From the NCBI GenBank assembly GCA_038502055.1, contig JAXRKN010000045.1, positions 8,049,501 through 8,113,500 of the forward strand: a DNA stretch of 64,000 nt, read 5' to 3'. The notes beneath the pieces are model-generated. The model was not told the origin of the DNA, did no database searches, and saw only the letters and a list, made by a program, of their open reading frames with translations. Source of the stretch: Tanytarsus gracilentus. Its lineage: Eukaryota; Arthropoda; Insecta; Diptera; Chironomidae. Within the stretch, counting starts at the first letter, position 1; every line of letters starts with the position of its first letter. The position numbers and the translations under genes are program-made. This document shows positions 12,901 to 24,212 of this stretch, in pieces.

Positions 12901-15900
12901 GCCTTTATTCACTCTTTCCGCTTTTAGTGCCAGTGGCAATAATAACAATAACGTCGATGATGAGATCAATAAAAATAATGATAATGCAATTATTATGACA
13001 TAAAACATTGAAATGAAATCATCCCAATGAATTCATCATCGCATTTCGCGCTTGAATTAAAAATTTCGAGAGTGTGTGTGAGAGTAAAATAAAATGAAAT
13101 CGTCAATGCTTATCGCAGTGGTGCTTAATTCGTTGGAAAATTGATTTCTGAATATTGTTTTAACAGCTGAAATGAAACGAGAGAGAATGAAATATAAAAT
13201 AATGAAAAAATGCGTGGACTGAGAGTAAATTGAAATTATAATTAAATAAAAACGTCCAGCATGACCAGCGATAAGTAAAATGGTGAAAATTGAGATTGAA
13301 ATTTTATCTGAAAAAATTAAAAATTTTATTTAAATTATTTGAAAAAATTTATTAAATATTTTTTAAATGGTTGGTGAGTATTTATTTAATTTTTGCAAAC
13401 TCCAAACGCATTTCTATGATTTTTAGAGGATTTTAATTGATCTAAAAATGTTTGATTTTACTTTTTAAAGCTTTTAATGTTTCAAAGTTATTTTATGTAA
13501 ATTCCATTGACCGAAAACTCTCAAAAATAGTTTCATGAAAGCTCAAATTGAAACTACACACATTTTATTATGATAAATGAACAGAAATTTATTTTATTTC
13601 AGTTTGTGGTGAGGTTTAATTTGAAATGTAAATTATCGAGATGCCGCCAAAAATTTGTTAATTTATTCCTTGTAATATTTTTAATTGTTTACTATAAAAT
13701 CGAGCAGCATTGAGTGTCATTCCCTAGAATTTTAATCAGCGACAACATATAAATAAATATAGTCGAAAATAATTAAATACTTTTCGTAACGAGTGCAGCT
13801 TTTGGGGATATTCTGACCAAATATATATAAATTCTCGCGTGTTGCTGTTTCAGCATTTCTAAAATAAAACTAATCACAAAATTCTATTTTTCATTACAGA
13901 TCTCTGGCCTTGCTATTTTTCATGCTCACACAACAGATTAATTTGGCACAATCGAAGCGGGTAAGCTGAAATAATGATTTTTGTGTGCATGCGGATTTGC
14001 ACCTTTATGCGGTGAATTTAGCTCGAGCACACAACTTTCTCTACTGTAATTAAGTTTACATTTAAAAATCACATTGACGTGTGTGTGTGTGTATGTGTCC
14101 TGGTTTGAATAGCAGATTAAATTGAGTTTCATTCATTTTCTGTTGCTACATGTCGGATTGATAAATGGCGATTTTCAATTTCTCGAAAATGGTATTAATT
14201 TTTTTCGTCCTTTCTCTCTCTGTCTCTGTTCGAGAGTTTTGTGGGAAAAAATAGAAAAAGTTTTGACACATTTTAAATCGCTTTCACACTTTTTTCGCTC
14301 ACATACTCAACCATATCGTGCGCTAGGTCATCGAAAGAATTGCTGCAATGTCTCTACATGACGATATATAGCGGATATTGCAGACGAATAAACAAGGGAA
14401 AAATGGCAGTCAGTGGAGGAAAATTTAGCGCACAAACAAAATCGCTTTTCGAGCTAAAACACCACGGGGGAAAGTTGGAAACTGAAAACTTTTTTTTGTG
14501 CTCCATTCGGAGAGGGCGAAAAGCTTTGATTCATTTGAATTTAATCCCATTTGAATTCTATATGACATTATGGATAGAAAATAGCGGTTGGCGACAACAA
14601 AAAAGAGTCGAAAGAGGATTAAATGTTATAGTGTTTCGAAAGAATTCCACATACGGACTCTAAAAATATTTTTGGGTTGTAAATTTATTGATGTAAAAAT
14701 TTAAATAAATTTTTGATGTAAAAATTTAAATAAATTTTTGATGTCCAAATATTTCAAAAAAAATTCTCTTTTCGAATATTTAAAAATTTTTGAAAGCTTT
14801 TGAAAGTAAAAAAATTTGTTTATTGATTTTAAATTTAAAGCTTCATAAAGTTCCACAAGTTTATAATTTTTCCGCTATAAAGTTCTTCGTTAAGGTGCAC
14901 TTCGAGGGATTTTATTACATAATAAAATAGCTGTCGCCATCATCCTTCTTAATTCGCTTTCTTTTTCTTCTTTATAGCCACACTTTCAGCGTCACAAGCG
15001 ACAACACGGAGCGAATTTATATTTACCCGAGAGTTTCATCATTCCAGGCGGTGAAGGCAGTGAAGAAGAGAACTGGGGATCGTGGAGTGAGCCCTCGGAA
15101 TGTTCACGAACGTGCGGCGGAGGTGTCGCATCACAAACACGCGAATGCCTTACGGGCACTTGTGATGGCGGAAATAAAAAATATTTCTCGTGCAACACTC
15201 AAGACTGTCCAGAAAGTGAGCCCGATTTTAGGCAACAGCAGTGCACATATTTCGATCGGACGCCCTTCGAAGGTGTTTTCTATAATTGGGTGCCCTACAC
15301 CAAGGCACCGAATCCATGCGAACTCAATTGTATGCCGCGAGGCGAAAGATTCTATTATCGACACAAAGCAAAAGTCATTGACGGAACGAGATGTAACGAT
15401 CAATCCGTCGATGTTTGTGTGGATGGACAATGTCAGGTATGTTCATCACTTTAAACTTTAAAATTAATTCATCTTTTTCTCAATCTAGTCCGTGGGGTGT
15501 AATTTAATGCTCGGCTCACCGGCTCGTGAAGACAAATGCAGAACATGCCAGGGTGATGGAAGTGCTTGTAAAACAGCATCGGGACTATTAGATATGAATA
15601 ATTTACAAGTCGGATATAATGACATTCTCCTAATTCCACAAGGAGCGGCAAACATTGAAATCCAAGAGCGTCGACCATCGAATAATTATCTCGCCATTCG
15701 TAACCTCACCGGTCATTATTATCTCAATGGCAACTACAGGATAGATTTCCCGCGTCCAATGTCCTTTGCCGGCAGCCTCTGGTCATACGAGAGAAAACCA
15801 AATGGCTTTGCTGCGCCCGATAAAATCACATGCTTAGGTCCGACAACTGAAGCTGTTTATCTTGTCGTAAGTTCCCTTTTTTTGCATATTTACATGAAAA

Positions 15901-18900
15901 TAAATTTGTTTTTTATCTCAACAGCTTTTATCACAAGATCAAAATGTGGGTGTGAATTATGAGTACAGTGTGCCGAGAGCGGTCGCACCAGAAGAGCCCG
16001 ACACATACTCATGGGCTTATACGAAATTCGATCAATGTACCGTGTCATGCGGTGGAGGTCATCAGTCGAGAAATGTCTCATGTACAAGTCAGCGCACAAT
16101 TCAAACGGTCGACTCTAAACTTTGTGACTCATCTCAGAAGCCGGCCGAATGGCAAAAATGCGGAAGTATCGATTGTCCTCCACAGTGGATTGAAGGCGAG
16201 TGGGGGAAATGCTCGGCTCCATGCGGTCAAAATGGAACACGAGAGCGTAAAGTTCATTGTGAAGTCGTTAAAGCTGATGGGTGAGTTAATGACTCTATGT
16301 TTATATCGTTTAATGGCAAGGGTTGGAAAATTCTTTTCACAACCACATTCTTCCATTAATTTGTGTCATTTTATTTTTTCTCTCGTTTAGTGCTGTGAAT
16401 GTGGTCGACGATAACGTATGTCTAGAATTGGCTGGAAATAAACCGGCGAATGCTGCTGAATGCAATGTCGGTGAAATTTGTCCGATGTGGTTCACGAGTA
16501 AATGGAAGCCGTGCGATAAGCTTTGTGGCGAGGGAAAGCAAGTGCGACAAGTGATTTGTTATCGAAAGGAGAAAGATGGCAAAATTACAGTACTCGACGA
16601 CAAGGACTGCCTCGATGAGAAACCCGAGGAGGAACAAATGTGCATGTTGCAGCCTTGCGATGGTGTCGACTACATTACTTCCAGCTGGAGTGGGGTAAGA
16701 ATGTCTTCGATTATTATTGTTTAATCTCCGTGCTATAATGAACTTTTGTGTGTTCGATAGTGTGACACATGCGGTGCCACGACGGAAACAAGAGTGGCTT
16801 TCTGTGCTTCCAAGTCAGGGGTTGTTTATGATGAAAAGTTTTGCGAAAACCGACAGAAACCGGAACTATCGAGAGCATGCACTTCATCACCGCCATGTGA
16901 CTTCTCCTGGTTTACCTCACAATGGACAAAATGTTCAGCTGTTTGTGGCAAAGGTGTGCAAAATCGAGCAGTTTTGTGTGGAAAGTTAGACGGCGATTCG
17001 ATTAAGAAGGTCGACGAAAGTAATTGTGATAATGATGAAAAGCCAGAGAGCAAGCGTGAGTGTGAAGGTCCGGAAGAATGTCCCGCTCAATGGTTTGCTG
17101 GTCCATATTCCGATTGTTCTAAGCCTTGCGGTGGTGGTTTACGATCTCGAAAAGTTGTTTGCCTGGCAGGAAATCAAACTACCGAAACTAAGAATTGTCA
17201 AGAAGATAAAATATTATTTGCTAGTGAAGACTGTAACATGGATGCATGTGTTGAAGATGAGCTTTTACCGATTGACACTACAAGCAAACCAGTTGAGGAT
17301 GATGATGACGATGAGGAATGGTGTGAGGAAGATTACGATGAATCTTCGCCTAAAACTCCACTCGAGGGTATCGTAAAGGTCACTGACGAGATTGATGAGG
17401 AATGGACCACTGGAATTGATCTTTCTCCAAGTCCATCGACAGAATCAAGTCTCGAAACTGAAGAACTTATGCTTAGTGACGCACCTGCTTCCGACTCAAC
17501 CGCTTCTGATTCAGACACAACCGTTTCCGAGCAATCAACTGAAAAAGCTGTCACTGTTGAGGGATCAGGATCATCAGATTTAATAACTGATGCAAGTGGT
17601 GAAGGTGAAACTGAAATTTCAACTCTTGCCTCTGCTAGCTTAGTTGCAAGTACAACAGTTAAACTTGAAGGAATAATTGAATCAGAAGGTGAACTTGGAC
17701 CATTACCAACTTTCGCTCCTGACGAAGCAATTACTTCTACAACCGACTCGTCTGATTCAACCTCTCCAGATGTCGAAGAAACAACGACATTCACGGAAAG
17801 TTCATCTTTGGCCCCTGTCACTACATCGTCACAACAAGAGACTTTAAGTTCTAAATTAGATGAAACTACATCTTCACAGGATCAAACAACAAGTCCACCG
17901 GAAACAACATCACCACCAGAAACCACTTCACAATCGGAAAGCTCATCAGTAGAAAGTTCAACAAGTGAAAAGGATGAAAGTACAACCGTGCAAGATGTTA
18001 CAACTGAGCCCATTGTCACATCAACAAAAGCACTTAATGATTATGAAATTCAAACGAGCAGCTTCGACTATAGCACTGAATTTACTTCAGCTGAAACTGA
18101 TTCTACCTCATCAAGCAGTGAATCAGGCTCATCAAAAGAAAGTACAACGACAGAAGAAAGTGTTACTGAAGTCACTGAAGTCACAGAGGAAGAAAAAACT
18201 GAAGTCACTGAAGAAATAATTACGGAGCCAACTCAAGACGAAACAACCCAATCGAATCAATCAACCGAACAAGCGATTACTGAAACAACATTGTCACCAT
18301 CCGATGACGATGATGCAACAGAAGCAACTACAATCTCAGAACAAGATGTTACAACTCAAGAGAGTGAAGTTGAGTCATCGTCAATTGATATTTGGAGTAC
18401 AACTGAAATTGATGAAAATGAAACTTCAACGCCTTATTCACTCGAAGAAATATTTACAACTAAAAAAAGAAAATGTAAACCAAGACCCAAGAAACCGGCA
18501 GCATGTCTCGAAACCAAATTTGGATGTTGTTCTGATAATAAAACAGCTGCTACTGGTCCATTCTCTGAAGGATGTACAATTTCAGAGACTTGCAAAGATA
18601 CAAAATACAATTGCTGTCCAGATGGAGTTACGCCTGCTAAAGGAACACATGGCAAGGGATGTCCCAAAGATTCTTGTGAAGACACACTGTTTGGATGCTG
18701 TCCGGATGGTGTTTCACCCGCAGAAGGAAATGATGCAGAAGGCTGCCCTGAGCCAACAACTCTTCCACCAACAACAACATCAACTAAAAAACCAAAATCA
18801 ACAAAAGCTCCTAAACCCACAAAGGCAACTAAAGCTCCCAAACCTACGGGATGTTTTGCAACTGAATTTGGATGTTGCGAAGATAATGTCACATCAGCGA

Positions 18901-21900
18901 CTGGTCCAAACAAGGCCGGATGTTCACCCTGCGAGAAAACTCAATTCGGATGCTGTTCCGACAATGTTACACCGGCTCATGGTCCACAAAGAGAAGGATG
19001 CTGCCTTGAATCGATTTTCGGATGCTGTCCCGATAACATTAATGAAGCGAGAGGACCCGATTTGGAAGGTTGCGGTTGTGAATATTCACCATATGCATGC
19101 TGTCCCGATAATCAGACATCGGCAAAAGGTCCGGATAATGAAGGTTGTGGCTGTAAATATTCACCACATGGATGCTGTCCCGATGAAATTACAGCGGCTG
19201 CTGGTGAGAAACTCGATGGATGTCCATGTCATTCTTATCAATTCGGATGCTGCCCTGATGGCGTCACAATTGCAACCGGCCCACATAATCAAGGATGTCA
19301 CTGCTCGAACAGTGAATTTAAATGCTGCTCCGATAACATTACACCCGCTAAAGGAGCCAACTTTGAGGGATGTACTTGTGCTGAGAGTAAACACGGATGC
19401 TGCCCAGATGGAGTTAATGAAGCTCATGGTGACAAGTTCGAAGGTTGTGAGTCACAAATTCCCGAATCTCAACAAAAAGCTTGCAGTCTCGCTCGAGACA
19501 TGGGCTCTTGCAATAATTACACGGTCAAATACTTCTTCGATACCGAATACGGTGGCTGCTCACGTTTCTGGTATGGAGGATGCGAAGGAAATGACAATCG
19601 ATTCGAAAGTGAACCAGAATGTAAAGCGACATGTGTTGAGCCAACCGGAAAAGATATTTGCCATTTACCGAAAATTCATGGACCATGCACTGGATACTAT
19701 CCCATGTGGCATTTCGATAGCGACCGAAACACGTGCACACAATTTATTTACGGCGGTTGTCTCGGCAATGCCAATCGATTCGAGAAAATTGAAGATTGTC
19801 AAGCACAGTGCGTTGTCGACGATAAAGGACGTAAGTATTACTTGACTTTTACAACCGGATATTAATTAAAAAATTAACAGTCGCATGTGATCAACCAATT
19901 GAGCCGGGTGTGTGCAGTGGATCGTTCGAGAGATGGGCATATGACAAGGAGAATGACGCTTGCGTTCCATTTACTTATGGCGGATGCAAGGGTAACAAAA
20001 ATAATTACGCGACTGAAGGCGCGTGCGAGTATCATTGCAAGAAACCAGGTGTCGGAAAGAGTGAGTACATTTTAAATAATTCAAGTGTGTATTTCATTAA
20101 TTTAACTAAAATTGTGTGGTATTTAAAGTATTCGAAGATGATTTTTAACAATTTCAAATTCTTCATTCGATAAACATTTTCCCGTTGCCATGTGTGTGGC
20201 TCTTTTATTTTTATCTTAAATGTCATATAAACAACAATTCATAACAACTCACTTCATTATCAGACCTCGCTTGTTAAAGACATAATTGAGGTTTTCACGT
20301 CATCATCATCATCACTGTTTTCATAGCTAACAACATGTTTTTCTTTTGTTTGTTTTTCTCTCTCTCACTAACACAAAATCTCGTGAATGGAAAACTAAAA
20401 AAATACTACTAAAATGTTAGAAAGCTGCAATCTGCCGAAGGAGGTCGGTGATAGTGATTGTACTGAGAAGCACGCACGTTGGTACTTCTCAGCGAGTGAT
20501 AACAAATGCATGCCATACTACTATAGTGGTTGTGGTGGAAATGAAAATAATTTTGACTCCGAACGTTCGTGTGCTGAACAATGTCCGCCAGTTATTGGTG
20601 AGAATTTCTAACTCTCTTAATGTGACACTTTGTCAATTTTTTTCCTAAATTAAATATAATTTCAAATTTATAGTCAAGGATCAATGTCATTTGCCTGCTG
20701 ATATTGGCAATTGTCAAAATTATACCGCAATGTGGTATTTCGATACGAAAATTCAGCGCTGCCGTCAATTCTATTATGGCGGTTGTGGCGGCAATGAAAA
20801 TCGATTTGGAAGTGAAACTGAATGTGATCAGAGATGTAGAAAGTCCGAGGAGAGACCGGCTCAAACACCTGAACCATACACTCGACCGACAGCTCCACCT
20901 CAACTTCAAGAGGAAACAACGAGGAGACCGACAGTTGCCAAACAAAAAGACCATTGCTTGTTGCCAGCATCACAAGGAAATTGCGGAGAGAGACTCAGAC
21001 GCTTCTACTACGACAGAAATTATGGAATTTGTACGCAATTCCTTTATACTGGCTGCGATGGTAATGAGAATAATTTCGAATCACTCGAAGAATGTGAGCA
21101 GCTTTGCGATGATGCTGTTGAGCTCTGCGATTTGGCACCATTAGCTGGAAGTTGCGAATATAATGAGACAAAATGGTATTTTGATTCTTACACGAGACGT
21201 TGTCAAGAGTTTGAGTATACTGGATGCTATGGAAACAAAAATAATTTCGAAAATCAACGTTCTTGTGAGCGAGCTTGCCATCATAGATTAGAAACGTCCG
21301 AAACTCAAGCACCCATTCCTGAACCCCCTCGAAGACCTTCTCAAGTAATAGAAAAAAAAATTAGTTTAGATTTTTTGATGCATGAAATTCTTTTGTTAAA
21401 TTTAGGATCCTGGATCATCGATCGATGTTTGCGGTCAACCGGCTCAAGACGCTGGCGATTGTGATGATTGGGTGATTAAGTACACTTATGACTCGGAGAG
21501 TCGATCATGTAAAGCTTATTATTTCGGTGGTTGTGGTGGCAATGATAATCGCTTCGATAATCTCGATGATTGCGAATCTCGTTGCATCCATCGATCTGAC
21601 AGTCAAGGTAATTTTTATTGAAATTAAATTTTCAGGAAAATTTTCAAAATTTAAAAAAAATTATTTTCGGCACAAAAAAGTTTTGGAGTCAGTAAATTTT
21701 TGAAAGTAGATTTTTAATTAGAGCTTTTGCATGAAATTTCGTAGACACTTGTGTCTTGCCGTTCGAGGCAGGCAGTTGTGAGGGTAATGACACCCTTCAC
21801 TTAAGACGCTATTATTTCGATGACTCGAGAGGAATGTGCCTTCCTTTCGCATATTCCGGTTGTCAAGGCAATCTCAATAATTTTGAAAGCCCTCAAAGTT

Positions 21901-24212
21901 GTATGGATTATTGTCAACATCGTAAGTTAATTGAGATCGCTTATTTTTTTGCTGCATGAGTTCGACGCACTTGAGAAATTATTTAACTTTTTAAATTTCA
22001 GAGCTGAAATTAATTCTGATTAAAATTTTAATTACTTTTCCGATTTATTTCTCGAAGGCATTCAACAACAACAACCGACTCGCCCACGTGAAAATCAATG
22101 CGAACAATTTGAGCGTCACTGTGACTCGCTGCGCTGTCAATATGGAATCTTAAAAGCTTACGAAGCGACAAGTGGTTGCGAAAGATGTTCTTGCGAAGAT
22201 CCCTGCGAACAACAGGAATGTCCTGAGGACAGTAAATGCTCAGTTGATGTCTCGTCTAATGATTATGGTGAAACAGTTTTCGTGGCAGTCTGTCGTCAAC
22301 ATGAAAAAGCAGGACGATGCCCTAGACTCAATGAAAATTCCGATCAATGTGAAGTTGAGTGCAATGACGATGCTGATTGTCGCGGTGTCTTCAAATGTTG
22401 TATTACCGGATGTACAAGACTTTGTGTTGCACCAGAAGATGAGCGTAGACCTCAACCCACTGCACCACCTACACGACCTCAATATCAGGATAGAGCGACA
22501 ATTCTAGAAGAAGTTTCCGATGATGATTTAAGACCGAGCGCGAAAGAAGGTGGTACTGCTACTCTTCGTTGCTTCGCTACTGGTTTCCCACCGCCCTCAA
22601 TTGCTTGGAAGCGAGGAGGACTTGAGGTAAAATAAGTCAATTAATTTATTTTTTAAAATAGTTTTAAACAACTTTTTTCATAATTAGCTAAAAACAAATC
22701 AAGGACGCTACGTTTTGACATCAACCGGTGACCTGCAAATTGTGCAGCTTCACAGAACCGACGCCGGAACTTATGTGTGTGTAGCTTATAATGGAGTTGG
22801 AAGTTCTGTCGAGCGAGAAATTAATTTGACTGTTAACGGTAAGTCTTTGAAGTGGTTTTTATGGTGTCAGATGATATTGCACGCATTAGAGATTGGAATG
22901 TGCATTTGAGAATTTTATGGTTTGGAAGTTTTCTCTCGAGTTAATTAATAATTAATGATGACTTCAAAGTCTAACAAAATTAAAACTTTTTGGACTCATT
23001 CGAAATTAATTTGTTAACTAAAAAAAATTTGAAGTCATCAAAATTAGTTTTGAATTTTTGAATTAACACAAAAATAATTAATTAATTAATTAGAACCGGT
23101 GGAGGGTGGCGCTTATATTGTGGGTGAACCAAATGCGACGGTGATTGCTGTCATTGGACAACCGGCTGTAATAAGATGTGTTGCTGGAGGATTTCCGAAG
23201 CCATTTGTGACCTGGTGGCGTGGCGATAAAATTTTACCACTCAAAGACGATCGATTTGAAATTAATCGCGATTATTCGTTGATGTTTAGTAGAATAGAAT
23301 TAACTGATTTGGGAACGTATGTGTGTCAAGCGTATAACTCAATTGCACGACCCGTGTCAATAACTTCTACCCTCATGGCACGTGGTCCCGTGAGGCCGAG
23401 AAATGAGGAGGAACAAAAATATTTACAATACATCCTCAATGAACCGGCACCAACGGAACGTCCTATCTATAGACCTCCCCCTCCCACTACCCTCATTCCT
23501 TCCACTCGTCGTCCATACGCTCCTCCTCCCACTCGACCCACTTATATTCCACCACCTCCTCAAGAGCCCACTGGTGAGTGGATAGTGCATGATTTAACTT
23601 TAATTGCATTTTATTAATTTTTAATTTAATGTACGCAACTCATTAAAATTTAATTAAATTTATTTAGTTCCCGTTACGGCCAACATTATGCTTCCACGTG
23701 GTCGCGGATTCAGCGTCGGATCCGAAATTCATCTTTACTGCAATGTAACGGGTGAGCCCGAGCCTTCAGTGATATGGTACAAGGATAATCGAGAAATTGA
23801 GCTGTCAGATCATGTTGCATTGCCAAGTGAGATTTAATTACGAGAATTTAATTTAAAATTAACACATCTAATTATTAGACCCGTACACACTCATTGTCAA
23901 CGACGCACAGCCATTCGACTCTGGAAATTACAGATGTGTAGCACGAAACGACTATAGTCAAGCCTTTGCAGCTGAAGTAATTAGCGTTGAAGGTAAATTT
24001 TGGAAACTCAATTAGAAAATTTTGCTAATTGCCCAAAATAATTTGTTTTTGCAGGTGTGCATGTGCCATCGGATTGTACCGATAACAAGAACTTTGCTAA
24101 TTGTCAATTAATTGTAAAAGGCAATTATTGCAATCACAAATACTATGCCAAATTCTGTTGCCGATCCTGCACACTCGCCGGAGTGCTTCAAAGTCATCCG
24201 AACGCAATTTAA
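908..24212 (+). CDS. Ppn: Papilin, secreted basement-membrane proteoglycan-like protein (18 coding exons)
   Basis: Exons: 908-930, 13900-13960, 14978-15436, 15489-15866, 15925-16280, 16391-16694, 16761-19830, 19881-20060, 20421-20597, 20674-21344, 21406-21607, 21745-21921, 22058-22626, 22688-22838, 23094-23573, 23668-23826, 23879-23992, 24055-24212. Every junction has GT-AG ends and keeps the frame; the total is 7,689 nt, giving 2,562 residues and a TAA stop. Domain order (signal peptide, TSP1, ADAMTS Cys-rich/spacer, six TSP1, acidic Ser/Thr linker, 11 cassettes, nine Kunitz, antistasin-like, WAP, three Ig, PLAC) is that of insect papilin. The mature N-terminus contains the insect papilin signature GANLYLPES. 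Known role of the family: an extracellular matrix protein of basement membranes needed for cell arrangement in development, and an inhibitor of procollagen N-proteinase-type ADAMTS enzymes. The first coding exon is the least certain part. Alternative splicing of the Kunitz/Ig exons is possible but not visible from sequence. Confidence 0.95.
931..13899 (+). other. Ppn: Papilin intron 1 (about 13 kb)
   Basis: From the donor gtaagtgag at 931 to the acceptor tttttcattacag ending at 13899. The interval is AT-rich with many stop codons in all frames. The few short open frames (for example 3155-3478, 7792-8052, 11668-11901) have low-complexity translations and no splice or homology support. One end of the short GTCCACCCCT repeat family sits at 3781-3799. 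A long first intron in a developmental matrix gene is a likely place for enhancers, but none can be named from sequence. No RNA gene was recognised. Confidence 0.6.
3781..3799. repeat. Single end of the GTGTCCACCCCTTG repeat
   Basis: AAGTGTCCACCCCTTGAC matches the right end of the element at 57956-58058 almost exactly. The partner end was not identified with confidence. It lies in papilin intron 1. Confidence 0.35.
13900..13960 (+). CDS. Ppn: Papilin exon 2, signal peptide core and mature N-terminus
   Basis: A 61-nt exon bounded by ttcattacag and gtaagctg. In the frame that joins the next exon it encodes SLALLFFML, a polar stretch and AQSKR, that is, the hydrophobic core and cleavage region of the signal peptide. 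It enters the next exon in phase 0, where the translation goes straight into the papilin N-terminal signature. No start codon suitable for a complete signal peptide lies in this exon, so an upstream coding exon is required. Confidence 0.85.
14691..14744. repeat. 25-bp tandem repeat, just over two copies
   Basis: ATGTAAAAATTTAAATAAAT followed by TTTTG occurs twice head to tail (14691-14715 and 14716-14740) and a third copy begins. It lies in papilin intron 2 and is of no evident function. Confidence 0.7.
14978..15866 (+). CDS. Ppn: Papilin TSP1 repeat 1 and ADAMTS-type cysteine-rich/spacer region (exons 3-4)
   Basis: Exon 3 (14978-15436) starts with a dibasic-rich linker and GANLYLPES. The first thrombospondin type 1 repeat follows (WGSWSEPSECSRTCGGG), then the ADAMTS cysteine-rich module (CNTQDCPE, VPYTKAPNPCELNC, DGTRCND, VCVDGQCQ). 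Exon 4 (15489-15866) continues with the conserved CNLMLGS...EDKCRTCQGDGS segment and the spacer (YNDILLIPQGA, NYLAIRN, HYYLNG). In papilins and ADAMTS proteases this N-terminal cassette is shared while the protease domain is absent. It is the part linked in the literature to ADAMTS inhibition and matrix binding. Confidence 0.93.
15925..17249 (+). CDS. Ppn: Papilin TSP1 repeats 2-7 (exons 5-6 and start of exon 7)
   Basis: Six further thrombospondin type 1 repeats, each opening with a W-containing segment and a C-x2-3-C-G motif: FDQCTVSCGGG, WGKCSAPCG, WKPCDKLCGEG, WSGCDTCGA, WTKCSAVCGKG and YSDCSKPCGGG. They are encoded by exons 5 (15925-16280) and 6 (16391-16694) and the 5' part of exon 7. 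The fifth repeat is atypical: its C-D-T-C-G spacing is shorter than in the others. Exon boundaries cut inside repeats 3 and 5, so the repeats are not exon-bounded modules here. Confidence 0.93.
17250..18500 (+). CDS. Ppn: Papilin acidic Ser/Thr-rich mucin-like linker
   Basis: About 415 residues inside the single large exon 16761-19830, beginning after the last TSP1 cysteine. It starts with an Asp/Glu run, then becomes dominated by Ser, Thr, Glu and Asp with few hydrophobic residues and no cysteines apart from one near the start. It ends with a basic patch (KKRKCKPRPKKP) just before the cysteine cassettes. Such a region is expected to be extended and heavily O-glycosylated or glycosaminoglycan-bearing, consistent with papilin being described as a proteoglycan-like protein. 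Attachment sites cannot be assigned from sequence alone. Confidence 0.85.
18501..19449 (+). CDS. Ppn: Eleven papilin-type six-cysteine cassettes in tandem
   Basis: Eleven tandem copies of a roughly 25-residue unit with the pattern C-x5-7-CC-x-D-x8-12-G-x4-5-C, for example FGCCSDN, YNCCPDG, FGCCPDG, YACCPDN, HGCCPDE. Copies 3 and 4 are separated by a short Pro/Thr/Lys linker (PTTTSTKKP). The repeats lie in one uninterrupted exon. This cassette is found in insect and nematode papilins, where copy number varies; its function is not established. At DNA level the copies have diverged, so recent duplication is not evident. Confidence 0.9.
19480..21921 (+). CDS. Ppn: Nine Kunitz (BPTI-like) domains of papilin (exons 7-12)
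   Basis: Nine six-cysteine Kunitz domains were counted, each with the hallmark F/Y-x-Y-x-G-C-x-G-N and a final Cys pair: WYGGCEGNDN, IYGGCLGNAN, TYGGCKGNKN, YYSGCGGNEN, YYGGCGGNEN, LYTGCDGNEN, EYTGCYGNKN, YFGGCGGNDN, AYSGCQGNLN. Exon 7 carries the first two; 19881-20060, 20421-20597, 21406-21607 and 21745-21921 each carry one; 20674-21344 carries three. The single-domain exons have symmetrical or near-symmetrical phases, which would allow exon skipping. The residue after the second cysteine (P1) is N, T, S, T, Q, G, E, D and E, never Lys or Arg, so classical trypsin inhibition is unlikely. Confidence 0.92.
22058..22626 (+). CDS. Ppn: Papilin antistasin-like segment, WAP domain and start of Ig domain 1 (exon 13)
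   Basis: After a Gln-rich start the exon encodes a cysteine pattern typical of antistasin-like modules (CDSLRCQYGI...GCERCSC). It continues with a four-disulfide-core (WAP-like) pattern (CPRLNENSDQCEVEC...CCITGCTRLC). A Pro/Arg linker follows, then the first half of an Ig domain (GTATLRCFATGFPPPSIAWKR). Donor gtaaaata follows at 22627. Confidence 0.85.
22688..23992 (+). CDS. Ppn: Papilin Ig domains 1-3 (exons 14-17)
   Basis: Exon 14 (22688-22838) completes Ig 1 (DAGTYVCVAYN). Exon 15 (23094-23573) holds Ig 2 (IRCVAGGFPKPFVTWWR ... DLGTYVCQAYN) followed by a proline-rich linker. Exons 16 (23668-23826) and 17 (23879-23992) hold Ig 3 (LYCNVTGEPEPSVIWYK ... DSGNYRCVARN). All are I-set-like by the D-x-G-x-Y-x-C motif. 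The exons enter and leave mainly in phase 1, the usual arrangement for shuffled Ig modules. Confidence 0.92.
24055..24212 (+). CDS. Ppn: Papilin PLAC domain and stop codon (exon 18)
   Basis: The last exon follows the acceptor tttttgcag and encodes a six-cysteine PLAC (protease and lacunin) domain, CTDNKNFANC ... CNHKYY ... FCCRSC, then a short tail ending in TAA at 24210-24212. PLAC is the usual C-terminus of papilin and lacunin, so the gene is complete at its 3' end. Confidence 0.93.

Noticed and set aside
14122..14663. Two open frames of 79 and 107 residues in papilin intron 2
   Set aside because: They have no homology or splice context and start in AT-rich sequence; they overlap each other in different frames.
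17333..17821. A 162-residue open frame on the minus strand
   Set aside because: It is the antisense shadow of the low-complexity Ser/Thr-rich papilin region, which lacks stops on both strands.
18304..19845. A 513-residue open frame on the plus strand overlapping papilin
   Set aside because: It is the second reading frame of the papilin cassette exon. Its Gln/Leu/Val-rich translation has no domain, and the papilin frame has clear repeated cysteines.
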